Shown here: in pieces, positions 43,493 through 51,738 of the stretch | Position numbering within the stretch: position 1 is the first letter of the stretch | Layout: the number at the start of each line of letters is the position of its first letter | DNA from: Candidatus Angelobacter sp. Gp1-AA117 | GTDB taxonomy: Bacteria > Acidobacteriota > Terriglobia > Terriglobales > Acidobacteriaceae | Direction of reading: 5' to 3' | NCBI GenBank assembly: GCA_003223515.1 | Contig: QHVI01000036.1 | Location: 1 to 56,226, forward strand | Length of the DNA: 56,226 bases | Position numbers and translations under genes: made by a program | The notes under the pieces: model-generated | What the model was told of the DNA's origin: nothing | Databases searched by the model: none | The model's input: only the letters and a program-made list of their open reading frames with translations

Positions 43493-45253
43493 TCAGTGTT
43501 GATCTGTGGTGAATGTTTTGGCCTTCTCTTCCGCCGCGAGCATTGCAGCATGAATATCTCTGGCTGCTTTCAGGCCTGACTCGTACGCGCCGGGATAGGA
43601 GCCGTTATAGATGGCGCGGGCGGTCCCTTCTCCGGCGAAAAACACCCGCCTGGTTCCCTCTGCGTCCGCTACCGGTTCAGCCAGGACTTCGCGCAGATAC
43701 CAGCTACCGGGCTCGGCCACCGAATATGCGCCAAAGGAGGTTGAATCGAGGCTCCAGCGTGTTATGTGGATTCCCTCTTGCTGAATGTCTTCGTCAATCT
43801 TTTTCTCACCGGACATATTGGCAAGAGCAGACCTGGTGATGGCAACGGAAAGATCGTCACATTGCGGGTTGCTTTTGCCGGAGCCGTGCTCGATGTTTTC
43901 GCAGCGCTTCTCCAGCGCCCTGGCCCAGTCACCGCCAAAGAAGCCGATGGCGATGTTCTTGTTCAGCGGCTTGATCACGAAACCCATCACTACCCGCGTT
44001 CCATTCACCAGAGGAAGGTGCTGCTTTTTCGCGAAGGCCAGCGCCTCCCCGGCAAGGTCTCCTTCATAGAGGACCCATGAGTTCATCCGCTCTTGGGGAA
44101 AAATGTCTTTATTTAAAGGAACGATTACCTTCTGCATGTTGCCCATTTGCAGACGATCAATGGCGTAGAGCTTCTCTTTCGGCAGTTCCGGGTTGAAGGC
44201 AATCTTCTTTTTCTTCAGCACTCCAATGGAGACGGTAACCAGTGCATTGGAACCCTGGAAAACCCGGCCCCCGGCACTCACCTTCACGCCATTTCCGGAG
44301 TAATTAATTTCGGTGACCGGCGAGTTCAGGCAGACCGGCAGGCCGTCGCCAAGTTTCTCAACGACCGCGCCTATTCCCTTGTCCACGAGGTCATCCTCAC
44401 CGGCTTCAAAGTGTGCACCGTCAACGGCGGAGGTCTTGCTCAGCTCAGCAGCGCTTTCCAGCGGACCGGCATTGGCGATCAGCAAAGGAAGAATGTCTTT
44501 GAACTTCCTGGCATGAGGCACGTAGTGTTCCGCTACGTCGCTGGTGACGCGCAAATCTTTGTTTGCCAGCGTGCAGAATTCCTGGGGAGAGCGAATGCGT
44601 CCACGGCAAAGATGGCCTGGACGAGAAATCCTGCCCGCTGGAGAGCTGCGCTCCAGATCGTGGCAAATCTCAGTTCTCGGCACGTGGTTTTTATATTCAC
44701 GACAGGCAAACTCAGCCAACGCCTGCTGCTCCTCAACAGACATGGCAGCCAGTTCCACCGCATTTTCATATTCCTCCACGGCATCATCGAAGACTTTCTT
44801 CTCCTGCTCGCCGGCTTTCCTGTCGTTGATGAAATAAGGAAGATCGAGTTCGGTGCGCTGCCTCTTGAAGCCCAGAGAGTCCACCATCGAGGTGAGCGGG
44901 TTGGTGGGAACGCCGTGAAGCCAGGCACCTCCATAGTCGATGGGAACCTTGTCATCGCCAATGTAACCGACATATCCGCGTCCCCCTACTCGATGATTAG
45001 CCTCAAGGATCAGGACTGAGCGATTCAAGTGTTGCAATTCTTTCGCCGCAGTAAGCCCCGCAAGTCCCGCCCCCACGATGATCACATCGTATGGCCGGAC
45101 CTGATCTTGCCCGATGGGAGGCGTGCATTGCGGCGCGTTCACTGCCTGGCCCTGTGCGCATACATTCACCACGACAAGCGCCAATACCAGACCGAGACCA
45201 GCCAGTCGAAGGCGTGAAGGCGCCATGAGGCGAACGCCAATCCTCTTCAGCAT
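43493..45253 (-). CDS. Secreted flavin amine oxidase (FAD-dependent monoamine oxidase family)
   Basis: 586 residues. A signal-like hydrophobic segment (about 15-34, LAGLGLVLALVVVNVCAQG) is followed by an FAD Rossmann fold (VIIVGAGLAGLTAAKEL and VLILEANHRVGGRG). The substrate region includes YGGAWLHGVPTNPLTSMVD, and the C-terminal FAD block is RVFFAGEGTARAIYNGSYPG with AYESGLKAARDI. The family oxidises amines to imines or aldehydes using oxygen. The segment about residues 190-250 (HDLERSSPAGRISRPGHLCR) is unlike the rest and may be an insertion. It lies downstream, on the same strand, of two small RiPP-like peptide genes. A functional link is possible but unproven. Confidence 0.85.
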   Translation of the reverse strand: MLKRIGVRLMAPSRLRLAGLGLVLALVVVNVCAQGQAVNAPQCTPPIGQDQVRPYDVIIVGAGLAGLTAAKELQHLNRSVLILEANHRVGGRGYVGYIGDDKVPIDYGGAWLHGVPTNPLTSMVDSLGFKRQRTELDLPYFINDRKAGEQEKKVFDDAVEEYENAVELAAMSVEEQQALAEFACREYKNHVPRTEICHDLERSSPAGRISRPGHLCRGRIRSPQEFCTLANKDLRVTSDVAEHYVPHARKFKDILPLLIANAGPLESAAELSKTSAVDGAHFEAGEDDLVDKGIGAVVEKLGDGLPVCLNSPVTEINYSGNGVKVSAGGRVFQGSNALVTVSIGVLKKKKIAFNPELPKEKLYAIDRLQMGNMQKVIVPLNKDIFPQERMNSWVLYEGDLAGEALAFAKKQHLPLVNGTRVVMGFVIKPLNKNIAIGFFGGDWARALEKRCENIEHGSGKSNPQCDDLSVAITRSALANMSGEKKIDEDIQQEGIHITRWSLDSTSFGAYSVAEPGSWYLREVLAEPVADAEGTRRVFFAGEGTARAIYNGSYPGAYESGLKAARDIHAAMLAAEEKAKTFTTDQH

Positions 45254-45493
45254 GAAAGTGTCCTCAGGTTTGAAATAGAGTGGAATTGTATCCGATGTAT
45301 AAGCAATACGAATGTTTCAGGGCGGAAAGGAAGTGCTGCTGAAGTCAGCGATCGCGGACATGGATCATGCGGGGTAAAAGCTTCGGTCCCCAACCGCCGG
45401 CCATGGCCGGATTTTGACCACGGCGATGGAAACTGCTTCGGTGATCAGATCCAGCCGGGGGCCGACGGCGACAGGAATCGCCTGGAGTAATTA
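45254..45493. other. Spacer between amine oxidase and repeat, with a possible gene remnant
   Basis: On the minus strand a frame without a start (about 45375-45490) reads LLQAIPVAVGPRLDLITEAV then SIAVVKIRPWPAVGDRSFYP before a TGA. It may be the 3' part of something interrupted by the adjacent repeat, but composition alone supports it. The promoter for the amine oxidase may lie here. Confidence 0.25.
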
Positions 45494-45624
45494 GATGCCA
45501 TCTCATAATGCGCTTGAGCGCATTTGTGGGTGGAAGAGCGGGCCTTTAGGCCCGCGTTGCAGCATGAAAATTGACGGGCTTCAGCCCTGGTGGAATGTCC
45601 GCCGCATTTATGAGATGGGTTCTA
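45494..45624. repeat. CATCTCATAA inverted-repeat element, complete copy
   Basis: The left end TTAGATGCCATCTCATAATG and right end CATTTATGAGATGGGTTCTA are inverted repeats. Inside are GCGCTTGAGCGC, the near-perfect palindrome GCGGGCCTTTAGGCCCGC and GGGCTTCAGCCC. A truncated copy lies at 3518-3609. The right end supplies the last codons and TAA of the 53-residue peptide gene. Confidence 0.72.
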
Positions 45625-45769
45625 GTCCTTTCATGCCGATGGGGGCTGGCGGGCAGACTGGCGGTGTCGTGTGACAACACGGTGCTATTGAGATGCAAAA
45701 GTTCTCGGAATTGGTAAGCGCCTGAATCGTTTCCTGATTCAGGGTGAGTTTTGATTGTTTCTTTTGCAT
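45608..45769 (-). CDS. RiPP-like precursor peptide, lanthipeptide-type leader (53 aa)
   Basis: A strong AGGAGG lies five bases before ATG 45769. The leader MQKKQSKLTLNQETIQALTN matches the KLxLNxETIxxL pattern of class I lanthipeptide-type natural product precursors. The putative core is rich in Cys, Ser, Thr and Pro (FCISIAPCCHTTPPVCPPAP), suited to thioether or other cross-links. There is no GG cleavage site. The last five codons (LEPIS) and the TAA lie in an inverted-repeat element, so the original C-terminus may have been replaced. No LanB/LanC-like enzyme or peptidase-transporter is in the window. The nearest downstream gene is an exported flavin amine oxidase 355 bases away. Confidence 0.62.
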   Translation of the reverse strand: MQKKQSKLTLNQETIQALTNSENFCISIAPCCHTTPPVCPPAPIGMKGLEPIS

Positions 45770-45916
45770 AAGATCCTCCTGATATTGCTGAAATCGCCGA
45801 TGATTTTACCTGTGATTTCCCCCGGAATCCGGGAGAAAGCTGGATCTCACAAAATCGGAAACTGGCTAAGGCAATTGGAGAGTCATGGGTGTTGATGCGC
45901 TAGCGTCCACCCTTAC

Positions 45917-46063
45917 CTAATCAGTGATGACATCAGTAGTGCAACGAAAACAACCCGTGACCTTGAACGTTCCGCTAGCACCAGTCACCTTTTCCAGTTC
46001 CTCGTTCGATAGCGTTCTCGCGCCTCTTCTACTCAGTACCCGATTATCCAGTTCGTTTGTCAT
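45917..46063 (-). CDS. RiPP-like precursor peptide with GAR-L-x-EELEKV leader (48 aa)
   Basis: ATG 46063 follows AAAAGGA. The N-terminal part MTNELDNRVLSRRGARTLSN plus EELEKVTGA resembles short peptides common in Acidobacteria and the EEL-x-xVxGG leaders of bacteriocin-type precursors. The presumed core SGTFKVTGCFRCTTDVITD has two Cys and several Thr and Ser. It is the upstream member of the pair; 147 bases separate it from the 53-residue gene on the same strand. Function is inferred from pattern only. Alternatives are a small regulatory or secreted peptide. Confidence 0.6.
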   Translation of the reverse strand: MTNELDNRVLSRRGARTLSNEELEKVTGASGTFKVTGCFRCTTDVITD

Positions 46064-46161
46064 GTCGCTAGTCCTTTTCTCGGCCAGAAGTATACAACTC
46101 AGTTACGGTGAAGGATTTTACCATGCTTGCCGGCACGACTTGCGGAATTCATGCTCTCGCC

Positions 46162-46388
46162 CAGGGCAATCGCATTTGAAAACAGAGTTGACGGGGACAA
46201 CCGCTCTTCGACCTAAATGCAATTGATTTTGATTACCAATCCTCCCGAAACGCCGTCAGGATGAACCAATCGAGTAATCTCTATCGTGCCAAATGTCTTT
46301 GTCGCACCGTTGATCCATGGCCGTTCCATGCCTATGGCGCAGGACGGATGGCTCCACTGGCTCTGAAATTCCAAATGCGATTGCCCTG
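46162..46388. repeat. Inverted repeat of 17 bp flanking about 190 bp
   Basis: CAGGGCAATCGCATTTG (46162-46178) and its exact complement CAAATGCGATTGCCCTG (46372-46388) flank a stretch with no clear gene. The similarity extends to CTCTG on the inner sides. CAGGGCAATCGCAT also occurs at 18112. The plan fits a small inverted-repeat element. A weak minus-strand frame inside (ending VSGGLVIKINCI at 46213) has no ribosome binding site. Confidence 0.55.
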
Positions 46389-46498
46389 TGCTCTCGCCAG
46401 CGGACACCACAAACTACACAACAGAGCCGTCATGAACACAAACGAGGACACAAAGCCGGAATTGCAGGTGAGCAGGGTTTCGCAAGTGACTGAAATAT

Positions 46499-46574
46499 TG
46501 GTGGAGCTAGCCGGCCTCGAACCGGCGACCTCATCGTTGCGAACGATGCGCTCTCCCAACTGAGCTATAGCCCC
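46499..46574 (-). tRNA. tRNA-Ala (anticodon CGC), CCA encoded
   Basis: On the minus strand a full cloverleaf runs from 46574: acceptor GGGGCTA/TAGCTCC, D arm AGCTCAGTTGGGAGAGC, anticodon arm CATCG-TTCGCAA-CGATG and T arm GCCGGTTCGAGGCCGGC. Discriminator A is at 46502 and CCA is encoded at 46501-46499. The acceptor stem has G3:T70-type wobble pairing, a tRNA-Ala feature. Confidence 0.96.
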
Positions 46575-47151
46575 ACGCCTGAGAGAAGAAGTGCTGCTTT
46601 GATTTTACCGTAATGGGCCAGTCTCGCACAAAAACTAGTCCAGTACCGGTATCAGCGTCCCATGATTCACTTGCGGATCATATGCCTTCAGGCAGGCCTT
46701 CATCGCACAGCGATGAACCGGCACCCTTAAGCATGGATTATTTTGTTACCTCTGCGTTCTTTGCGTTCTCTGTTGTAAGAAAGGTTTTGGTTGTGGCTCG
46801 CCACACTGTGTATATCGAGGTATCCAGCAACTGCAATCGGTGATAAGGTTTTGTCCAAACCGGACAGAGTTCGTCTTCACCCCCAATGCCTTTGGCCTGG
46901 ACAAAGAGCGCATGATGGCCCTCTCGTATGGGCACCATCAGCAGAGGATGCGAGAAGCGGGTCTGAGCAGTTAGCAGGCAGCATCCTGATTTTTAACCGC
47001 GAAGGACGCAAAGGTAACAAAAATAGTTATGTGTATTGAATTGGGCGTATTTTGCATACCTCTGACATTCGTCCGGAAATAACAACTTCCAGATACCCAG
47101 CCAAGCCCGAGAGAAACCGAAAGCCAAAAGCTAACAGCCAAGAGCCAACAG
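46575..47151. repeat. Intergenic region with two dispersed repeats
   Basis: TTGTTACCTCTGCGTTC and AAAGGTTTTGGTTGTGGCTC (46743-46800) and the inverted TTTTAACCGCGAAGGACGCA followed by AAGGTAACAAAAAT (46995-47026) are copies of the CTCTGCG family. Between them lies about 200 bases without recognisable structure. No gene is supported. Confidence 0.5.
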
Positions 47152-47451
47152 CTATTTCTTGTTCAGCCTTCTTTCCATCTGGCGGATCATCATGCGCCAC
47201 ATGTCGATCTCCAGTTGAAACTGATGTTTGAGCGGAGACTGGGTGGTGTCTACGAAACTGAGATTGGTCTCCATTTGCTGAACCAGCGCTTTCATCCTGG
47301 CCAGATCATCTTTCAGTCCCTGCACCTGATCGGCGCTAAGTTCCTGCGAAGCGGCCGCCTGAAGATGAGATGCAGCCGGTTTTGGCTTGGCTTGCAGTGA
47401 GGATGCGAGGCAGATTAATAAGACAAATAGGATAGCGATTCTGGTTTTCAT
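47152..47451 (-). CDS. Small secreted helical protein
   Basis: 99 residues from ATG 47451 (MKTRIAILFVLLICLASSLQ), which follows GGAGGG by 6 bases. A longer frame upstream is not protein-like. After the signal peptide, the mature part is almost entirely helical and rich in Gln, Met and Leu (VQGLKDDLARMKALVQQMET, FQLEIDMWRMMIRQMERRLN). It is probably a small periplasmic coiled-coil protein. I do not recognise a function. It is the distal gene of a pair with the M20 peptidase, 73 bases downstream of that gene's stop. Confidence 0.68.
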   Translation of the reverse strand: MKTRIAILFVLLICLASSLQAKPKPAASHLQAAASQELSADQVQGLKDDLARMKALVQQMETNLSFVDTTQSPLKHQFQLEIDMWRMMIRQMERRLNKK

Positions 47452-47524
47452 GGCGTCCCTCCAAACCCCAATATCAGGATACTCTTGTTGAAACCGCAAA
47501 GGAGGCGAAGGGCAAAGCAGCAAT

Positions 47525-48913
47525 TTACTTTGCTCCGGCGATTTCGAGGGTGGCCGTGTAAAGGAAGTCTATGAACTTGCCGAAGCCGGTGATCTCTACC
47601 CGTTCATCATTGCCGTGGATGCGGTGCTGGTCATCCACACTTGCGGGGGTTCCGATTCCGTATGCCTGGACGCCTTTGGCCCGCAGCTCTGAAGAATCTG
47701 TGGCTCCCGCCTGCATGATGGGAATGGTCTGCACCCCAGGAAAGACTTTCTGCTGCGCGTGCTCGAGCGCGTGAAAAGCTTCAGTCTCCAGACCCGAAGG
47801 CGGTGTTGCCGGACGCAGGTTCTGGGTTTCAGCGTCCACGATCTGCACCTGGGGATCGTCGATCAACCTGGCAAGCTGCGCCTTGAGGGCCGTCATATCC
47901 TCATCCGGAAGGGCGCGAACATCGAGGCGAGCTTCAGCATCGGCGGGAATCACGTTGGAGCGAAAGCCGCCATGGATGATCGTAGGCACCAGCGAGGTGC
48001 GCAGCATGGAATAGTAGGAAGGCTCGGTTTCATGCAGTTTCTGCTGGGAGGCGGGATCTTCGATGTGCAGATAAATTTGCGCCTTTTCCGGCGGACTGAT
48101 TTTTGCCAATTGCTGGAAGAATCGGCGCGTGGTCTCGTTCAGGCGCATGGGAGCCTCGAAGGTTCCGACTTTAGCCACAGCCGCAGCGAGATGGGTAATG
48201 GCGTTGTCCATGCGCGGGGCTGAACCGTGTCCACTGCTGCCGTGTGACCTCAGGAAGAGTCCGCGCGGCACCTTCTCGGTGGTGGAAACACCTACGTATT
48301 GCACTTTGCCATTCTCATCCGGCGCGCCGCCGCCTTCATTCAAAGCAAATTCGCAGGAGATCGCATCCCAGTGGTTAGCGACCATGTAGTCGATGCCAAA
48401 CTGTGTAGTTCCCTCTTCCCCGGCCTCCGCCAGCAGGATCACATCGCGGTCCAGCGGGACCTTCAGGCGATGCAGCAGCAGGAAGACCTCGAGATTGGCC
48501 GCATCCATAGCCTTGTCATCGTGGGAGCCACGGCCGTAGATGTAGCCGTCTCGGATGAGCGCCGCAAATGGATCGACTGTCCACTTGTCGCGCTCTACGC
48601 CAACGACATCAAGGTGTCCCAGGAGCAGCAGCGGCTTCTTCTTTCCATTACCCTTCAGGCGAGCCACAACGTTGCCGCGACCCGGAGCGGACTCATAAAC
48701 CTGCGCCTGAATGCCCTCGGTGGCGAGCACATTCTTGATGTACTCCGCCGCGCGCGCCTCGTTTCCGGGTGGATTGCTGGTGTCAATCTTAATCAGGTCG
48801 CTCAGGAACTTGAGTGCCTCTTCATGGGCTTTGGTGAAATCAGGCTGTTGTGCTGAAGCGGCAGCGGCAAAGATGAAGGCAACAGATACGGCTCTCAGGA
48901 TAGCTCGAATCAT
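47525..48913 (-). CDS. Secreted M20-family metallopeptidase
   Basis: 462 residues from ATG 48913 (MIRAILRAVSVAFIFAAAAS), a signal peptide. The longer frame upstream adds an unlikely second hydrophobic stretch. The co-catalytic zinc ligands are visible: His in LLLGHLDVV, bridging Asp in GRGSHDDKAMD, Glu pair in LAEAGEEGTT, Asp in the GATDSSELR region and His in HRIHGNDE. The dimerisation insert lies at about 215-350 (LRSHGSSGHGSAPRMDNA). It probably acts as a carboxypeptidase or dipeptidase outside the cytoplasm, scavenging peptides. The start lies 260 bases from the upstream AlaX-like gene stop, with no convincing operon link. Confidence 0.9.
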   Translation of the reverse strand: MIRAILRAVSVAFIFAAAASAQQPDFTKAHEEALKFLSDLIKIDTSNPPGNEARAAEYIKNVLATEGIQAQVYESAPGRGNVVARLKGNGKKKPLLLLGHLDVVGVERDKWTVDPFAALIRDGYIYGRGSHDDKAMDAANLEVFLLLHRLKVPLDRDVILLAEAGEEGTTQFGIDYMVANHWDAISCEFALNEGGGAPDENGKVQYVGVSTTEKVPRGLFLRSHGSSGHGSAPRMDNAITHLAAAVAKVGTFEAPMRLNETTRRFFQQLAKISPPEKAQIYLHIEDPASQQKLHETEPSYYSMLRTSLVPTIIHGGFRSNVIPADAEARLDVRALPDEDMTALKAQLARLIDDPQVQIVDAETQNLRPATPPSGLETEAFHALEHAQQKVFPGVQTIPIMQAGATDSSELRAKGVQAYGIGTPASVDDQHRIHGNDERVEITGFGKFIDFLYTATLEIAGAK

Positions 48914-49172
48914 AGCCGGACAGATTAGAGCCGGAGTGGACTGTGGTGCAAGTGCATTCAGCAGTGCATTCAGCAGAATTGCCAAAATTGCCATAATTTG
49001 TAATTGCCATAATTGAAAACCTGTCGAAAAATTTGCCGGGGGCGCAGAGGCGCCCGCTCAGGATACCAAAAGGATTGGTGATCGCTTTTTGGAAAGAGCA
49101 ACATGTGAGCCGCGCTGCCGCGCGTCTCCGAGACGTAGCATGCTACGTCTCTACGCCCATGATTTCGGTTGG

Positions 49173-50390
49173 TTACGATTTTAGTTTTGCGGCAAGCTGT
49201 TGTAGCGCGGCTTCTATGGTTTTCAGATCGGTGGTTTGTGCAGGGAGGCCGCCCTGGGCGAGGTCGGCGCTGCCTCCGCCGCGTCCGCCGAGTTGAGCCA
49301 TGGTTTCTTTGAGGAGTTGGCCCATGTTGTGTTTCTGTCCGGGGCTTTGAGCGAAAACCAGCGTGGGCTGGCCTGAACCGGAGGCGAGCAGTGCAATCAC
49401 ATCGTTTTTTCCGGCCGTAAGTTTCTGGGCCAGCAACTTGATGAATGTAGCATCACGATCAGCAAAGACACGCGTAACAAGGCGAGGTGTACCGGTGGTC
49501 TCGGAAAGCAGACGCTCGGCATAAAACTCCGCCAATTCCTGCAGCAGTATCTGCCCGGCTTTAGCAGCGTTTTTTGCCTCTTCCAGAGATTTCCGAATCT
49601 GCTGCGGCAATTCATAGATATGGGTGGAGAGCAATCCGGCCGCCTCAGTCAACGTGACGTAGTCCTGGCGGGCGGTTCTTACCGCTCTCAGGCCACAGAC
49701 GAACTCCACGCGTATTCCCTGTTTCACGTTCTCGGTTTTGCGCACCAGGATGGCGCCAATCTGTCCGGTGGAGCGCACGTGAGTGCCGCCGCAGGCAGTG
49801 AGATCGAAATCACTGATATCGATCAGGCGCAGATCGCCGGCTTCTCTGGGCGGCAGCTTGCGCAAATCCATCTGCCGGGCCTGCTCCAGTGCAACAAAGC
49901 GAATGGTTACCGGACGGTCTTCGGTGATGATCTCATTGGCGAGTTTTTCTGCTTCCTGAATCTGTTTAGGTGCAAGCGACTTGACCGCCAGGTCAATGGT
50001 GCAGCTTTCCGCGCCCATGTGAAAGCTGACCGTGCCCGCGTCGAACAATCTCACGAAGGCAGCCGAAAGAACATGCTGGCCGGAGTGCTGCTGCATGTGG
50101 TCACGACGGCGTTCCGCATCCACTACGCCATGAAGGGTTTTGCCGCTGACCACCAGCTCTGAGATGAAGTGAAGAATGCTGCCATCCTCTTCGTCGGCAA
50201 TCTCCGTAACCGCCACTTCCCTGCCATCAATGATGACCTTACCGGTGTCATGCACCTGTCCGCCGCTGGTGGGATAGAACGCCGTGCGGTCAAGTTTGAT
50301 GGCGTGGCGGCCGTTGCGCTCAAAAGATTCGAGCACCTGGGCCTCGAAGGTGTAGAGAAAGGAATCGTGATAATAGAGACGGTCAGTCAT
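49173..50390 (-). CDS. AlaX-type alanyl-tRNA editing protein with DHHA1 domain
   Basis: 405 residues from ATG 50390 (MTDRLYYHDSFLYTFEAQVL). The longer frame upstream includes an AT-rich repeat and is unlikely. FYPTSGGQVHDTG opens the editing domain, and the zinc site is HSGQH (His102, His106) plus CGGTH further on. A coiled-coil region follows, and the C-terminal DHHA1 domain ends with GGRGGGSADLAQGG. Stand-alone proteins of this type hydrolyse Ser- or Gly-mischarged tRNA-Ala. A tRNA-Ala gene lies 2.6 kb away, but no operon connects them. No alaS is in the window. Confidence 0.88.
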   Translation of the reverse strand: MTDRLYYHDSFLYTFEAQVLESFERNGRHAIKLDRTAFYPTSGGQVHDTGKVIIDGREVAVTEIADEEDGSILHFISELVVSGKTLHGVVDAERRRDHMQQHSGQHVLSAAFVRLFDAGTVSFHMGAESCTIDLAVKSLAPKQIQEAEKLANEIITEDRPVTIRFVALEQARQMDLRKLPPREAGDLRLIDISDFDLTACGGTHVRSTGQIGAILVRKTENVKQGIRVEFVCGLRAVRTARQDYVTLTEAAGLLSTHIYELPQQIRKSLEEAKNAAKAGQILLQELAEFYAERLLSETTGTPRLVTRVFADRDATFIKLLAQKLTAGKNDVIALLASGSGQPTLVFAQSPGQKHNMGQLLKETMAQLGGRGGGSADLAQGGLPAQTTDLKTIEAALQQLAAKLKS

Positions 50391-50523
50391 GAGATTGATA
50401 ATTTGTAATTGGTAATTTGTAACTTTTGCTCTCAAGTAAACAACAGCAACGCTCTTGCTTTGAATGGGAGCAGGTTGCACTACAGCTTTTCAATACCAAT
50501 TACAAATTACCAAATTACAAATC

Positions 50524-51738
50524 TCAATAGGGTTGAATGATTCCGCCGATGTTGCGTGAGGCAGGGAGGTTGACCTGAAGCCTCGTTGGCTCCAGCGCTT
50601 TCTCCACCACGTCAATGTATTTCAATCCAGAGCCGGTATTGAACAGCACCACAGTGTCACTCGATTTCAGGAAATTCTGCTCCAACAGAAGCTTATAAGC
50701 GGCCAGCGAGGCTGCGCCTTCAGGAGCCGCAAACACTCCATCTTTGCTGGCCCACTCCTTCACTGCATCCATGATCTGCTCGTCGGAAACAGCAATGGCA
50801 GCGCCGTGGCTTTGTTTCAGAATATCGAGAATGATGTAGTCGGCATAGGGCTTGGGGACACGCAGACCGGCAGCCACGGTTTCCGCATTCTGCCACGTCT
50901 CAGCAACCGCTTTGTGTTCATTCCACGCCTTGGCTACAGGCGCACAACCGGAGGCCTGCACAGAGATCATCTTAGAGCGCTTCTTCCCGATCCAGCCAAG
51001 CTGCTCCATCTCTTCAAAGGCTTTCCACATGCCGATCATGCCTACACCGCCACCGGTGGGATAGAAGATGGCATCGGGCAGTTCCCAGTTGAGCTGCTCC
51101 GCGACTTCATATCCCATGGTCTTCTTGCCTTCCACGCGGAATGGTTCCTTCAACGTGGAGATGTCGAACCAGCCTTCAGCTTGTTTACGCTCATTCACGA
51201 TTTTGGCGCAGTCGGAAATCAGTCCATCCACAAGAGTGACCTTGGCGCCGTAGACCTTGCATTCAATGTAATTGGCGGCCGGCACATCTTTGGGCATGAA
51301 GATGTGCGCCTCGATGCCTGCAGCAGCACAATAGGCAGCGAGGGCGCTGGCGGCGTTCCCGGCGGAAGGGACTGCGAGCTTTTTTAATCCATACTGGTGC
51401 GCCATAGTCACGGCGGCGCACAGGCCGCGTGCCTTGAATGAGCCGGTGGGGTTCAGCCCTTCATCTTTGATAAAGACTTTTGGATTGTCGCGGCTGGGCA
51501 GCATGGGCGTAAAACCTTCGCCCAGGGTGATGGGCGTGTCACCGGGCAATACTTCCCGGTAGCGCCACATATTTGCCGGACGATCACGAAGAGATTCGCG
51601 AGTGAATTGGATTTTCAGTGCATCAAGATCATAACGGACGTAGAGAGAGCCTCCGTCTTTGGGACAGATGGTCTGTGGCTGCCCGGCGCTGATGTGGTCG
51701 CCACACTTGGTGCATTCCAGGTAGGAGATTTTGGCCAT
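50524..51738 (-). CDS. thrC: Threonine synthase
   Basis: 404 residues. This PLP enzyme converts O-phosphohomoserine to threonine. A short zinc-ribbon-like start (CTKCGDHISAGQPQTICPKDGG) is common in the bacterial long form. The PLP lysine is in NPTGSFKARGL. SAGNAASALAAYCAAAG binds phosphate, and YPTGGGVGMIGMWKAFEEME forms the cofactor phosphate loop. It is transcribed away from lysA, and both belong to the aspartate-derived amino acid pathways. 133 bases separate its stop from the AlaX-like gene start, so it could be first in that minus-strand run. Confidence 0.92.
   Translation of the reverse strand: MAKISYLECTKCGDHISAGQPQTICPKDGGSLYVRYDLDALKIQFTRESLRDRPANMWRYREVLPGDTPITLGEGFTPMLPSRDNPKVFIKDEGLNPTGSFKARGLCAAVTMAHQYGLKKLAVPSAGNAASALAAYCAAAGIEAHIFMPKDVPAANYIECKVYGAKVTLVDGLISDCAKIVNERKQAEGWFDISTLKEPFRVEGKKTMGYEVAEQLNWELPDAIFYPTGGGVGMIGMWKAFEEMEQLGWIGKKRSKMISVQASGCAPVAKAWNEHKAVAETWQNAETVAAGLRVPKPYADYIILDILKQSHGAAIAVSDEQIMDAVKEWASKDGVFAAPEGAASLAAYKLLLEQNFLKSSDTVVLFNTGSGLKYIDVVEKALEPTRLQVNLPASRNIGGIIQPY

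Noticed and set aside
44533-44973. Frameshift in the amine oxidase gene around residues 190-250
   Set aside because: The segment looks odd, but the frame stays open from start to stop and the other frames do not give better family-like sequence.
46213-46410. 65-residue minus-strand frame ending VSGGLVIKINCI as a third peptide gene
   Set aside because: No Shine-Dalgarno, no leader pattern, and it sits inside an inverted-repeat element.
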